Source: Hysterangium stoloniferum | Lineage: Eukaryota > Basidiomycota > Agaricomycetes > Hysterangiales > Hysterangiaceae | Length of the DNA: 64,000 bases | Assembly (NCBI GenBank): GCA_015178975.1 | Contig: WHVD01000016.1 | Coordinates: forward strand, 620,001 to 684,000 | Direction of reading: 5' to 3' | Notes under the pieces: model-generated | Told to the model about the DNA's origin: nothing | Seen by the model: the letters and a program-made list of their open reading frames with translations, nothing else | Database searches by the model: none | Part shown: one piece after another, positions 46,052 to 57,796 of the stretch | How positions within the stretch are numbered: the stretch's first letter is position 1 | How the letters are laid out: each line of letters starts with the position of its first letter | Program-made: the position numbers and the translations under genes

Positions 46052-49000
46052 ACTGGCATTGTGATAGAGAGATAGTCCGCTTTTCTCAATCTCATGTGAT
46101 TTCAATGCCTAATAGGAAAGATGTAGGTCCTAGATCCCTGAGTTTGAAATGTGTAGCTAATTCAGCTACAAAATCATCCAGGACTTTTTCAGATGGTCCT
46201 GCAAGGGTGATGTCATCTACAAATATGGGAACAATGACTTTGATTCCATCTCGTTGATAGATATAGACCGATGGATCAGAATAAATCCGCTTGAAGTCCA
46301 TTTTCTCTAGTACACTCCGCAGGTGTTTGCTCCAGAGATTGCTTGCCTGCTTGAGTCCATAGAGCGACTTGTCTAGTCTACATGCTACATCTGATCCTCC
46401 TTGGTGAAATCCTTCTGGCTGGACCATGTATATTTCTGCATCAATATCACTGTTGATGAATGCATGTGATATGTCAACTGATCAGAGGTGAAGGCCTTCT
46501 GCTGCAGCCAGTGCTAATACTAGACAAATAGTAGCATGGCACATTGTTGGGGCAAAAATCTCTGTATAGTCAAATCCTGGTCTCTGGTTGTATCCTTTAG
46601 CAACCAATTGTGCCTTAAACCATTCTATTGATCCATCTGCCTTTCGTTTCACTTTGAAAACTCATTTTGATCCTATAGCCTTTTTTCCTGGTGGTAGTTT
46701 CATTATGGTCCAAGTTCCATTGCTCATGTGTGTGTTCATTTCCTCCAAGACTGCCTCTCTCCATTGTCTTGCCTGTGGACCATTCATTGCCTCTGTAAAT
46801 GTCCTTGGTTCAGAAATAATTGACACATGTGCCTCCTCCAATTCCACTTCATCGGTACTGTCAGAAGTGGTAGGATTGGGTTCCCAGGTTTTCCACCATT
46901 CATTAGGAGGTTTTTTGTTGCGCAAAGGTTTTCGAATGGCAATTGGTCTGTTATCTTCCTCCTCCTCTTCCTCCTCCTCATTATCTGTGATCTGGGGGGA
47001 TGGTGTGATAACATTGTCTTTGGATTCAGGTACAGGGAATTTATGATCCTCCACAGGGGCAGTTGGTAATTCACTCGGTGGATTATCATCTTCTTCAACA
47101 ACTGGACCCCCTGGGATATAATCCCTAGTACTTGATTCATCCTTCCCACCAGTATCTGGAACTTGTGGTGGTTGGTGTTTCCATGTGTATCGTTCATCAA
47201 ATTCAGCTCATTCACTGATCACTATCCTTCTTGTCAATGGGTTGTAGAATAACCATCCCTTATACCCTTCAGGATACCCAATGAAGATGCATTTCTCCAT
47301 GTGAGATCCCAGGCTTGATCGTTTATCCTTTTGAATGTGGACATATGCAATGCATCCCCAAACTCTGATGTGACTGATATTTGGTTTCCTTTTGTGCCAA
47401 ATTTCATATGGGGTTTTGTCCTTTAAGGCAGATGATGGGCAGTGGTTCCAGATGTGTACAAATGCAGCCAGGCAGTACTCTCAGAAGTTCTTGGATAGTT
47501 CAGACTCTGTTAGCATGGTTGTAATCCCTTCTGCTAATGTCCAGTTTGCATATTCTGCCATTCCATTTTGCTGAGGTCTATTACGGACTGTATGCTGATG
47601 CAAGATACCATGTTTATCGGTGAATTCAATGAATGCCCTTGACATGTATTCTCCACCCTTGTCATCCCTAAGTTTCTTTATTTTCTGTCCAAGGAGGTTT
47701 TCTGCAAATGCTTTGTACCATTTGAATGCCCAGAAAACACCACTTTTGGACTTGATTGGGATGACGTAATAGAATCTTGAAGCCTCATCAATGAATGTAA
47801 CCCAATAGTAACATCCAGATCGGGATCTTGTGCCAATATAATGTACATCTGTATGTACCAACTCCAAAGGTTCATTGCAGTGATGTTCTGAGGGGGGAAA
47901 TGGGTTGGCATGCATCTTTCCTACAAGACATGGTTCACAAATTGGATCTGGTTTAGCCTTTGAATTAAGTACCAATCCTTTAACCATGTTTCTTCTCATT
48001 AGATTCTTTATCCCCTCATAGTGGTGATGTCCCAATCTTCTATGCCACAGAGACAGATCTAGAGGTAAAGTAGAGGACATGTGCACATTCTCCATTTTAT
48101 TTATAATAGTCTTGCCATCCAAGTAGCCACATTTTGATCAGTGATTGATGCAGTGAATAAAAGATTCCCATGGCGATTAAATCTTATGGTTTTGGATGAA
48201 ATGTGTACATCAAATTCTTTATAACATGTGACAGCAAGAAGATTATTATGTAAAGCTGGAACATGTAATACTTTTGTGAATTCAACCTCCCGGCTAACTC
48301 TTCCATCAATGATTGGTTGAAAAATAACACTCCCAACACCTTCAGAATATACAATTCTATTGTCTGCAAGTTTTATTGGGGTTCTGTATGGGGTATAGGT
48401 GTGGAACCAGTTGTAATGGGGTGTCATATGCGATGTGGCCCCTGTGTCTGTATTCCAATCATAGATATTAGCTAAGGTTGCACATGCATCATGTTGTGAA
48501 AAGACACTTGCTTTTCCTGTCTGTTCCTCTACTTCCTCTATTTTTGCCTCTTCCATCTTGTTAGCACTGTTGCATGACTGCCAGTATTGCTGTATCTTTT
48601 CTTTATTCCTTGGCTTTGAACAGTCATAGCTGAGGTGCCCTTCCTTGTCACAATTATAGCAAACCATCTTTTTTCGATGCTTGATGGGTGCTTTGGCCCT
48701 ATTAACCATTTCTCCATGGCGATTGCGAATTAGTTCCTTGCTTCTAAATGCCTGGAGAATGGTATTCTTGTCCAACTTCTCCATGAGTAATAATGATGGG
48801 GAGAGGTGTGCATATTCCTCAGGAAGAGCCCGGATGAGTGCCATGCATTGTAATTCTTCATCCAACTTTTCAATTGTGAAGTCCTTTGGGCGCAGGTTTT
48901 GAATAGTCCCCATTGCTTTATCAATTCTGACACCCAAATCCATCAAAGACTCCTTTTCATCCTTTTGGATTGAGAATAGGTCATCATAGGCATTGAAGCG

Positions 49001-49462
49001 GGCTCCTGGTTTTTGTTGTAAGTGTGTCCTTTCCAACAAGTCCCACATTTTGATTGGATCTTCTTCAAATCCACGGAAATGCACCCTCTGATCATTTTCC
49101 ACCATAAGATATATCTCTGCAGCTGCTTTCTCTGCCTTTGTTTCCCACTTCTCAATGTTATCACTGCCATTTACTGGCTTGATTTCTTTTCCACAAACAA
49201 GCTTCCAATAACCCAACTTCATCAACCATGCCTTCATTTCTCCAGACCATTCTGGATAATTTTGGTTGTTTAATGGTTTGAATTTTGGTAATGATTCTGA
49301 GGATGTCATGCTTGACACAGTAGGGAAATTTTCAAAAATCCGAAAATTAAGGTTTCTTGCTTATGCAAGCAAAAGTGACAGGCTCAACCAACACAAAAGT
49401 TGGTTTGTTATGCCTCCAAATTCAAGTACTTATAGTAATGTGTATTACAATTAGAAGCCAGG

Positions 49463-50302
49463 TGTTACGATACACACACAGGCCGGGTTTCCGGAGAAAC
49501 CCGCGGGATATCCGGTAGGACTTGGCTTCAGCTTATAGGCTGCACCCTCGCTAGATCGTGTTGTCCAATTTCAAATGGACGGACGGGGATCCCGGGGAGT
49601 CCGGGCGGGGTTCGTGGGTCGTAGGTTGTAAGTCGGGGGTCGTGGGTCGTAAGTCGGAGGTCGTGGGTTGTGAGTCGAGTTGGTTGAGAGAGATAGATGC
49701 GCCGGAGCCCGTGGGCTCCGACTAGTGCGAGTGATGTGAATTAAGTAAGGTTTTAGAGTGGAAAATGTTATTAGATTACTGGGGGGAATCTAAGCTAATT
49801 TTCTGACTGGATTGTATGTACAACATCTGCCAGTTTATATAGACCGTGGAATGCATGACATACCAAATCCAGTAATAACGAAACGAAACTAACAAAACAT
49901 GAAACAGGAATAGTAAACACCAAATTGGTGTTAGGAACGGGATGGAACGGAGCGGAGTCCGAATCGTGACAAAGCATAACCCATAACGGGAAACGGAGCG
50001 GGAGCGGAGTCCTAAATCGTGACAGGTCATTTGACTAAAACGGGAATGGGGCTCGATTAGAGCAGTGACGGGATTCTAAGCGGGGACCGGTGACCGATGT
50101 GTGCGACGAAGACGGACATAGACAGAGACGGAGCCTGGGGGAAGTCTGGTGACTGATATGTGTCGTAATGAGGTCGAACGTAATGAGTCTTGATGTAACG
50201 GAGTCCGGGCAGGAAATCCTATAAACAGACGATTGGTGCTTGTAGCGCGTGGGGGCGTACGGGTTAGTGCCCAGAGTCTGGCGGGATTGTCCGGTCGTAA
50301 CA
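49463..50302 (-). repeat. Solo gypsy LTR nested in the copia leader
   Basis: An 840-bp LTR starts TGTTACGATACAC and ends GGTCGTAACA. It is the reverse complement of the chromovirus LTR at 15283-16117, with high identity. Flanks CCAGG and CCGGG match at four of five bases. It lies directly beside the copia primer site. Confidence 0.88.
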
Positions 50303-50317
50303 CCGGGGCCCATAACC

Positions 50318-50589
50318 TATTAAAAATAGTATGAGTTGACTCTATTGCAATACACAATATACAAGGGTTTAATAAGCTTGTAATAAAAGTACTTTGTGTC
50401 TCAATATCTTGTGTCAGTTAGTGTAGCACCTCCTGACAATATAGGTTGGATGCTCTGGGAGGTGTATAGTGGTTCTGACACACATTAACCTCCAAATGCA
50501 TGGTCCACAATTAGCATCTTCATATGAAAAGTTGCAATAATTGGTGGACTCCCCCTATAAAAAGGTGTGTTTCATCATCAAATTTAACA
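50318..50589 (-). repeat. copia 5' LTR
   Basis: This is the partner of 43833-44104. The primer site GGTTATGGGCCCCGG follows it in element orientation. Confidence 0.92.
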
Positions 50590-50599
50590 GTTATGTGAA

Positions 50600-50807
50600 A
50601 AAATCCATGATGCAGACAAATCAGATAGTCTCTTTGCCACTAGTAGCGGTCGGGAATGCTTCTTCAATGGAACGGGAGTCTGCTCTGTCTCCAGAAATGG
50701 CGCATCTGAGTCAGCGACTTGCAAGATGTATATCGATAAAAATCATAGGGCAAGTTACAAAGCATCGGAGATCCTGGTTTATAGCGCGATACCGCTACAA
50801 GCGATTT
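50600..50807 (-). pseudogene. ATP10 exon-1-like fragment, copy B
   Basis: It is nearly identical to 38511-38730 but lacks a few bases after TTTGCCACT. It is non-functional for the same reasons. Confidence 0.55.
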
Positions 50808-51394
50808 CTTAGAGAGTACTGTTCCATTTCCACAGTGCATGACACAGACAAGAGGCTGTTTCACCGATCATCTTCCGTTCCCCAAGCCTGCTGTCTTTTT
50901 ATTGTTGTGGAGCTTAAAGGGAGAGGACATAATCGGCATAGCTGTCATGCCTTCCCAGCTGGGGACCTCGGCTCGTGCCAATGCGAGACTCGGTGAGGGC
51001 TCAAAGAGGTTCCTGCCTGCTCATACTCACTAAAACCCGGAAACATTCCCTAGTTTCATGTCGGTCGGTCGGTCGGCTGGTCAAGCCTCAGCACCTTACT
51101 CCAAGTCTCATTTACATCACTCCTCGTTAGCGTTTTCCTTTTGTATCTTACTGAGTTTGTAAACAAGACATCCATCCATTTATATTTCCTCCTTTGTGGG
51201 CATAAACCACTCCTTCCCGACTAATTCTTCACTCACATCGCGGTTTCCAAATAACATAAGCACTCTCCGTCATAGTATTAGAAACAATCCGTTCCTTCCT
51301 TTATCCGGTTTTCCTTCTTCAGTTTTGTGGTCTGCCAACCCGTTGCCGAAGACCATCGTCATCCTGGCCATGATTCACCGTCTCTATCGCACGC

Positions 51395-51621
51395 TCAACG
51401 ATCTGTAGAAACGTCTAGTGGAGTTCGGATCCATTATGAAAACATTTGGACTTACCGCAGCAACTGCAATGAGTGGGAGAGCAATAAATCTGGGGTGGTG
51501 GGCAGAATAAAGCGCAGGCCCTAATAGGGAAGATTTCACGCTGTTGAACTGGGGTAGCAGTGGTATTCGTGGTAATGAAGGCGATGGCCAGGAAAATGCA
51601 GTGGACTTTGAATGATTTCAT
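51395..51621 (-). CDS. Small secreted cysteine-rich protein, copy B
   Basis: It has the same two-exon structure and 61-residue length as the copy at 39318-39544. The six mature cysteines and the signal peptide are kept. Visible changes are Ile to Thr next to the signal cleavage region and Gly to Glu in the following QQR segment. Keeping the frame in both copies suggests both may be expressed; this is inference. Confidence 0.65.
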
Positions 51622-52617
51622 TGTAACAGTAGACTGCCTCGATATGCGGTCTTAGGCTTAACCATGTATCTGTTTTCCTTTTATGCGTTGGCTAGGTGAT
51701 GATTAGCCTAGATCCGATGATATCTTGTGAGCGATGACGAGTATTCAAACAAAATCAGTCTTCAATACAGTGCCCTGAATTGAAATTGCATTGAGACGCT
51801 CCCGGCCCGACGTTTTTTTTGTACATCCCGAAGCAAAAGGATCATTAAATATATAAAATCATCCACTTTCAGGCTCCTTATCATTTCCAGTTGCATTAGT
51901 ACTTCTATAAATCATTGCCCATATCTTATGCTGTAGCCCAACATTAATAAATCGAATGATAATTTTTTAATGATCTGAAATCTGATCTTTGTACATATCA
52001 ACAATGTGTCCAGGCGGTTCAGCGCTGTGTCTTTCAAGACCTAGTTTTGTCCTGTCTGCTAGCAACCGAATGACACTGATGATCATTATTGTCAGCACTG
52101 GCTCTTAACTAGGCGCAAATGGATGCCAAATATTACTCAGACAATGAAATTGAGGTGTTGATGAGGTGTTTCAATTCACCTGACAGGGGCAAGTCCCTCA
52201 TCCAATCTAATGAAAACATAAAGGCTGCTTGCAACATAAATATTCATTAACAACAATTTCCAGTACTACCTGCCATGCCTGATGATTTGTCGATCAGAAA
52301 ATTGTTCGCACAGCTGGGACGAACGCAATTAAAGCTGGTTTTATTCAGAAAAGTGTTTCAAAGGCCGTCCATATTCTGAATGGAAAGAGGGAATTTAAAA
52401 AGAAACGTACAAATAAATATGAATAACCCCTACCGGTGGTCGCAGACTTGAAACCTATTGCGTGCGTCACACGAATCAGCAATATTTTCATGTGATGCCA
52501 GTGCACTCACCTGGGGGATTTGTTCCTTCAACAGACGGTTCCTTTGCTTTCCGGACGCATTGATTCTTTTGATTGAATCATCCAAGAAATGGCTCGAATA
52601 GTGAGAGAGAAGTCACT

Positions 52618-53000
52618 TCAAGTCAGAATGGCACAGGAATCAGGCGAGGACTGAATGGGGCTATCTACGACTATAGTGTCCTGCGATGTCTTGCGCTTGC
52701 AGTCTATGATACTATTGGGGTCGGTAGTGGTCACGAAGGAATAACCATCAAGTTCAACCTGGATAACCTCAAATAACATATGAGGCACGAGACCAAAACA
52801 ACTTGCACTCACAGTGAGCTTGGAGCCCCAAGGCTTGGGGATAGAGAATTCACCAACCAAACATGCATTTCCTAAGAATCAATCATCAGCTCTGCCTGAG
52901 ACTCGGACATCTCTTGGGAATGAAAGCACATCATTCACCAGTATGGTCTCTGTCTTCCAATGTCACTCGGTTCAGGATAAGCCTCGTCAATTTTAACCTC
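52618..53000 (-). pseudogene. Unrecognised spliced gene fragment
   Basis: The minus strand reads VNDVLSFPRDVRVSGRADD, then GNACLVGEFSIPKPWGSKLT, then, after a GTGAGT...GAG interval, IQVELDGYSFVTTTDPNS. The hydrophobic/polar alternation suggests beta strands. No start, end or family was recognised. It may be a captured exon cluster. Confidence 0.3.
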
Positions 53001-53414
53001 GTATGTCAAGAAGACTAGAGTTTGGATTGATATGAAAGATATTAGGACATGGATACGAAATAACTGAGCTAACTCTCGTCAAGGTTATCTTTCCCTGTTT
53101 GTTTTTCAGGTTTTATCTGAGCACCATGCCCCGACCATAGGATTATTACAAGACGCTAAGCGTAACAATTCATGTGCACTGTAACAGCGACTAGAACCCA
53201 CACGATAAAAACAATCAAAAGTAATAGGTTAGGAGACAGAAAAGCTATGGGAGATAACGTTCAAGTTGTCTGCTATGCATTGAAGGTTAATATTCTGTGG
53301 CCAGCGCCAGAGGCTCATATGAGGAATTTCAGACGCGGTATCCCTTACGAACTCAGGAGATCCCCACGCCCCAAAGCATGTAAACAGGAAATGGGGTTCC
53401 CGCGGGGGTGTCGT

Positions 53415-53890
53415 CTGAGAGTTTCGGTTATGCCCTTTAGGATAATTATTGTGCGCGGACATACACCTGCAGCCCATCACTGGAGGCGTCGACTGTTGCA
53501 TGAATGGTACCATATGATGCGCACGTCAAATGTTCTTTAAGAAATGACTGGAATGTATTAATGATGGTGTGTGCTAAGTTAACCAGTAAACAAAAGCCCT
53601 ATTAATGAGTGTGCGCTGAGAAAGCATGTAAATAGGATCCCGCGGGGTTGGAAGCTCATGAGACTTTCATTGTCTCCGAGTCGTCTGAGAGTTTTGGTTA
53701 TGCCCTTTAGGATAATTATTGTGCACGGACATACACGTGCAGCCCATTACTTGAGGCTTCGACTATTACATGAATGGTACCATATGATGCGCATGTAACA
53801 TGTTCTTTAAGAAATGACTGGAATGTATAAATGAGGGTGTGTGCTAAGTTAACCAGTAAACAAAAGCCTTATTAATGAGTGTGCGCTGAG
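53415..53890 (+). repeat. Direct repeat, two ~207-bp units
   Basis: Units at about 53415-53622 and 53683-53890 share GGTTATGCCCTTTAGG, GAATGGTACCATATGATG and GTTAACCAGTAAACAAAAG, and differ at roughly 7% of sites by eye. Confidence 0.85.
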
Positions 53891-54329
53891 CTGCGTAATT
53901 AACAAGAGTCGAAAAATGAATGTGTGTCCTGAACTGTTCATGGATGGACTTGAGATGGCGGTCCGGCCGCATCCCAACACGAACGTAGCCTTTTTACTAG
54001 AGCCGAATTCCTTTCAAAAAAATATATCCAAGAGACCATCGATATCCTTGACAAAATGAGGTCAAAAAAATACACTCCGAGTAATATAATCATACTAACC
54101 GGTCTACGATAGCTAGAAAACTTGCAATATGTATCAGCAGTTTATAACACACCTTAGGCTTTGGTAGGGAGAAATGTTTACCTGGGCATTGTGAATCTTC
54201 AATGGTGCTCTGCTTCGTCGAGAACGGCCGTTATTGATGCGCTCTTCTCTAACCTCCAATATACGACTAATAAAACAGGGTTAGACGGAACCATCAATTA
54301 AAGAACTTCATATTCCTCACTCCATCTCG

Positions 54330-55741
54330 GACACTGCCGCCCTGAGTGTGAGTTTTGTAGGGTGGGGCTTGTCTACATGTACGGCACATTACAACTGGGG
54401 GGGGGCGTGAAAACAGATAAACAAGTTACCAAAACAATCGAGCCAGGACTGCAAGCACAATATGTCAGTACCTGACCACGTTATAGCACCGTACTGACGA
54501 GTGCCATGGCATGATTAGCACACACCTGAGTGAGAAGACCCCCACTTTTGCTCCCATACGCTCGCTGGGAATCAGGGCAGGCCGACCAGCAGTGCTTGAT
54601 ATTCCGATTATAGGCAGACTACGCGATAAAATATACAATGACTCACGACTGTAGGACCATCCTTAGGCTCTTGCTGCAAATTGGAGTGGTCGAGAGAGAA
54701 ACTTCGGATGACGCCCGGACTGCGACGAGTACGGTGGGGGATAGCTTCACCGTTCCTCCCAGGAATTATAGACGGCACAGTAGAGCTATCCGATATGCCT
54801 GAATAGTCTTTCGAAGCATTGTCGTCAACCTTGCGAAAGTACTTGAGATCCATGGCCGTCCCAGAACAGCAGGTGTCGAGGAGGACCTAATGTGGCTTCT
54901 AAGATAGGACGTACTAAAAATAAAGCTCAGCTTACCGTGAGATATGTTCCTGAAGGTAAGGGCTTAACCAACCAGTCGTAAAGCTCCTAGGTGTGCGCAA
55001 CCATAAACCATGTTAACAGGAAGACCGAGAGTGCATGGGGTGCATACATTGTTTATAATGATGGTGTCACGATCCCAACGGTTACGATCGTGTTGCGCCG
55101 CACCCGGTTTCACAGTCGCATCGTAAGGCAAAATTACTAAGGAAGTGAGTCTCAGGTTCATCTATAACTTTGGAATCATATGACGTTGTGCCGGTACCTT
55201 CGTCAAGATGATCGAGCTCTTTTCCGTCCTCATTGTCTATCTGGGTACCATGTCCTGAATCTATGATGCACAGTTAAAAGTCACAAATGAATATGATAAA
55301 TAGAACTGGGGTATATAAAAAGTACTCACAAGAAAAAAAAAACACATCGCCACGCTGTGCATCCGCTGTGAGATTTTGTATGGCCGTTTGCTGGGACGAC
55401 CATTGCTTCAGTTCATTGCAGACGGTTAGATGATATTAAGCATACTATATTATTTCTTGTAGGCAACGGCCCCTGCAGGTCATCCAGCATGGTGTTGACC
55501 TCAAATCCTTTTCCTTATCCATACATTGATGTGACCCAATGAACACAAATTCTTTTAGCCCATCGTACTCACGTCTGAGCCATTCGGCCATCTCCTTGGC
55601 GTCATTGTGTGCCCCCAACACCTGCTCCAATAACGATTTATTGGGGTTAATGTTGGACTTGATACCAATGCATAATGCCGTGCGGTTTGGGCCTGAAAAG
55701 CCCTCGACCTTGTTTGGTGAGCGAGGAAACTCGATTTTCAT
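54330..55741 (-). CDS. Caspase-family cysteine peptidase (C14, metacaspase-like), copy B
   Basis: Nine or more exons. The first eight (55741-55547, 55499-55446, 55405-55330, 55260-55198, 55136-55048, 54986-54936, 54886-54647, 54594-54526) keep one frame across every intron. The order is TALCIGIKSNINPN with AHNDAKEMAEWL; LPTRNNI; DAQRGDVFFFSYSGHGTQID with the catalytic His; ELDHLDEVILPYDA; NELYDWLVKPLPSGTY; VLLDTCCSGTAMDLKYF with the catalytic Cys; and SACPDSQRAYG. These are the p20 blocks of C14 peptidases, whose fungal members act in stress response and cell death. The last exon near 54448-54330 is uncertain. Unlike copy A, this gene looks intact. Confidence 0.82.
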
Positions 55742-55860
55742 TGTATTTTATGTGTAAGTGGTTCGAACTCGAATTTGGAAGTAATGAAAGGCTAGGACAT
55801 GTCTCCTAGTCACTCGTTGTTGAACCATTTATCTTACTAGAGGAGTGCACCGCTACATTA

Positions 55861-57246
55861 GTAAGTCTTACTCATTGTCACTGACACATCACAGCGACTC
55901 GGATATTAGCTAAGCGCCGCCGCAGCTGTTGCTGTGTTCAGGCTACATAGCCAGGTCGATTGTCAGATGCAGGCTGGTTAATCGGGATCACTAATAGTCA
56001 ATGTGCTGACGAGCAGAACTAAATGAACTGGTGGATCCCATCACGTCAAAATGCTGCGAGACTTCTGACAAGCCTGATTGTTAACGGTTCAGCCTATTGT
56101 AATATCTTTCGCTTCTGCTACTAGTAGACAGTGTTGGATATTTAGGTTCGCAAGCTCAAGACCACGTGGGAATGTTTGACCGTACTTTAAGCGGTCATTA
56201 GATACATAGGGAGGAGACCTGTATTTTGCTCTTGGAACGAATCATCATCATCTACTCTGCCAAACGGAAAAGTTATTCGCGTTGGACCTCCAGTAGTCAT
56301 GTTACCAATATTCAGATTCTCAAGCAACAAAATCTAAGAAAGTATTGCCTGAGTCTTTTCCTTATTCTCAGTTTAACTCGATCGTCCCCGCCCCGCCATC
56401 CATCTCTACTCAGGCTGAAGCCCAAAAATTCAATTCGAAGTGATAATTTGGGGTATATAAATGGGCATGTAGGCTTTTCTTTACAATTAAGGAGCCATGT
56501 AAATAGTAGAAGTTTGTGGACCGGACAGCTTACCCAGCTTAGAACATCCCAACCACTATCGACAAATGCTAGGACTGTGAGACGGAAAAGAGGATGTGAC
56601 TTTTTGATGTAAACTGTTTTTATGCTAGTATCGCATGTCCTATTTTTGACCCAATGGAAAGCCAGCTCTATGGCAAAGAATCTTACCACATCTCAATTTT
56701 ACAGTTCGATGTGGATTCGTCTAGTAATGTGGATGTACAATGATCCAGGGAGTGGCGCTGGACACATGAGTTCGAAGGCCAGGATAAAAACTGTGAGGGG
56801 TGATTTTGGTTGCGATATTTTAGCCTCACAATATAACGCACCCACAGACTTGAGAACCGTTCCATACGCATAGAGACAGTTGAGTCCCCATAGAACTAGT
56901 GCACCCTCAGCTAACAGCGGTAAAGTCCCCTTGCTAGGTAAGAAGTCACTCATGGCGTTCAGAGAAGACAGTCATAAAACCTCCTCATAACCCCAACTGT
57001 ACTTGGCTTGCCATATGCATATATATCGTAGAGAGCTACCTATGGGCTGTAAACATGCAATTGGGACATACGCACCTGGAGTTTATACTTGCCAAGTTGG
57101 GACTCTTTTTCAGTTTTCGCTCATTCCAGGGTCTGGGTAACAAGTCGTCATGATCCCACGGAATAGTTGTCTCTCATTTCCTATTGTTACTGTAAGTGCT
57201 AAGATTAAATACATTAAAAAATACATTAAATAGCAACAAGAGAGCA
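55861..57246. other. Interval with no supported gene
   Basis: Open frames occur on both strands around 56230-56870, but none shows a family signature or consistent splicing. The tail near 57000-57246 should be the RPB11 3' region. Confidence 0.4.
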
Positions 57247-57796
57247 TCATGTATAGTCTGCATAATCCCTCACACTCGCTGCCCATGCGGATGTAGCGCC
57301 GACACCTCCTTGTAAAGTACCATACGGATCTTCTTGCATACCATCGGCTCCCTCCACATCTTTGTATGAGAATTCGGCTTTAAACTTCGCCTGCAGATCA
57401 CTGATCAGTTTTAAAAGTGAGTTCCCAGCTTGCTCAAGAGCTTCAGTCGGGGTAATAGAGCCGTCGGTTTGGATCTTCAAAATGAAGTAGGGTTCTAAAG
57501 GATGGGGTACTTTGTAGCCAGCAAACAAGATGGATGGAGTGGCTAGTAGTTGACTGAAAGACATGAAAAATATGACAAAAAGTGAGTGAAATGCGAGGGG
57601 CGTACGAGCGCAGCATATTTCCGAGAGTATGGTCTTGCTTGAATATTTTAATCGTAGCAGCATTGGGTATCTTTGTGTCTTCTATGACTTCAACCCTAGA
57701 TGAGATGTGAGATTCATATCCTATCACCTCATTGACTACTAACCCTTTCTCACCATCCTCCAAAACAAAAAGTTCGTGGCGATTGGGAGCATTCAT
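57247..57796 (-). CDS. RPB11: RNA polymerase II subunit RPB11
   Basis: Three exons (57796-57744, 57695-57606, 57553-57247) give 149 residues. MNAPNRHELFVLEDGEKG, VIEDTKIPNAATIKIFKQDH with TLGNMLR, and SILFAGYKVPHPLEPYFILK are the alpha-like dimerisation motifs of RPB11, which pairs with RPB3. The first intron is 48 nt and stop-free, so reading through it would add 16 residues; splicing restores the family spacing. The C-terminus (YKDVEGADGMQED and beyond) is about 30 residues longer than in yeast. It looks intact. Confidence 0.94.

Larger units (their letters stand above)
43833..50589 (-). mobile_element. Ty1/copia LTR retrotransposon with three nested solo LTRs
   Basis: Identical-length 272-bp LTRs (43833-44104 and 50318-50589) bound the element. 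The target duplication GTTAT is perfect (43828-43832, 50590-50594), and copy A at 38508 shows the empty site. On the minus strand: the half-tRNA-Met primer site (50317-50303), Gag with zinc knuckle CYNCDKEGHLSYDC, protease DTGATSHM, integrase with WHRRLGHHHYEG and CEPCLVGK, reverse transcriptase (FVDDITLAGPS, LLGIEIT), and RNase H with ADILTKALPKPK, then a purine tract. Without nested LTRs it is about 4.8 kb. Coding is broken in several places. LTRs differ at about one base, so the insertion seems recent. Confidence 0.93.
51975..53905. other. Segment present only in duplication copy B
   Basis: Copy A passes directly from the sequence matching 51974 to that matching 53906. The segment holds a possible gene fragment (52618-53000) and a direct repeat (53415-53890). 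It was either inserted in B or lost from A. No transposon ends are evident. Confidence 0.6.
42352..55860 (+). repeat. Segmental duplication, copy B, expanded by insertions
   Basis: It corresponds to 37072-41830. It starts abruptly inside the ATP10 last exon (GTGGATTGGAGCTCC). It is interrupted by a copia element (43833-50589) and by a segment without a partner in copy A (about 51975-53905), then rejoins and ends upstream of the second caspase gene. Confidence 0.88.

Noticed and set aside
56226-56689. Overlapping open frames on both strands (about 125 codons)
   Set aside because: No family motif, no consistent splicing and AT-rich composition; it was left as an unassigned interval.
57247-57796. 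RPB11 with a 16-residue insertion near the N-terminus
   Set aside because: The extra 48 nt have GTTAGT...CTAG ends and removing them restores normal family spacing, so it is an intron.
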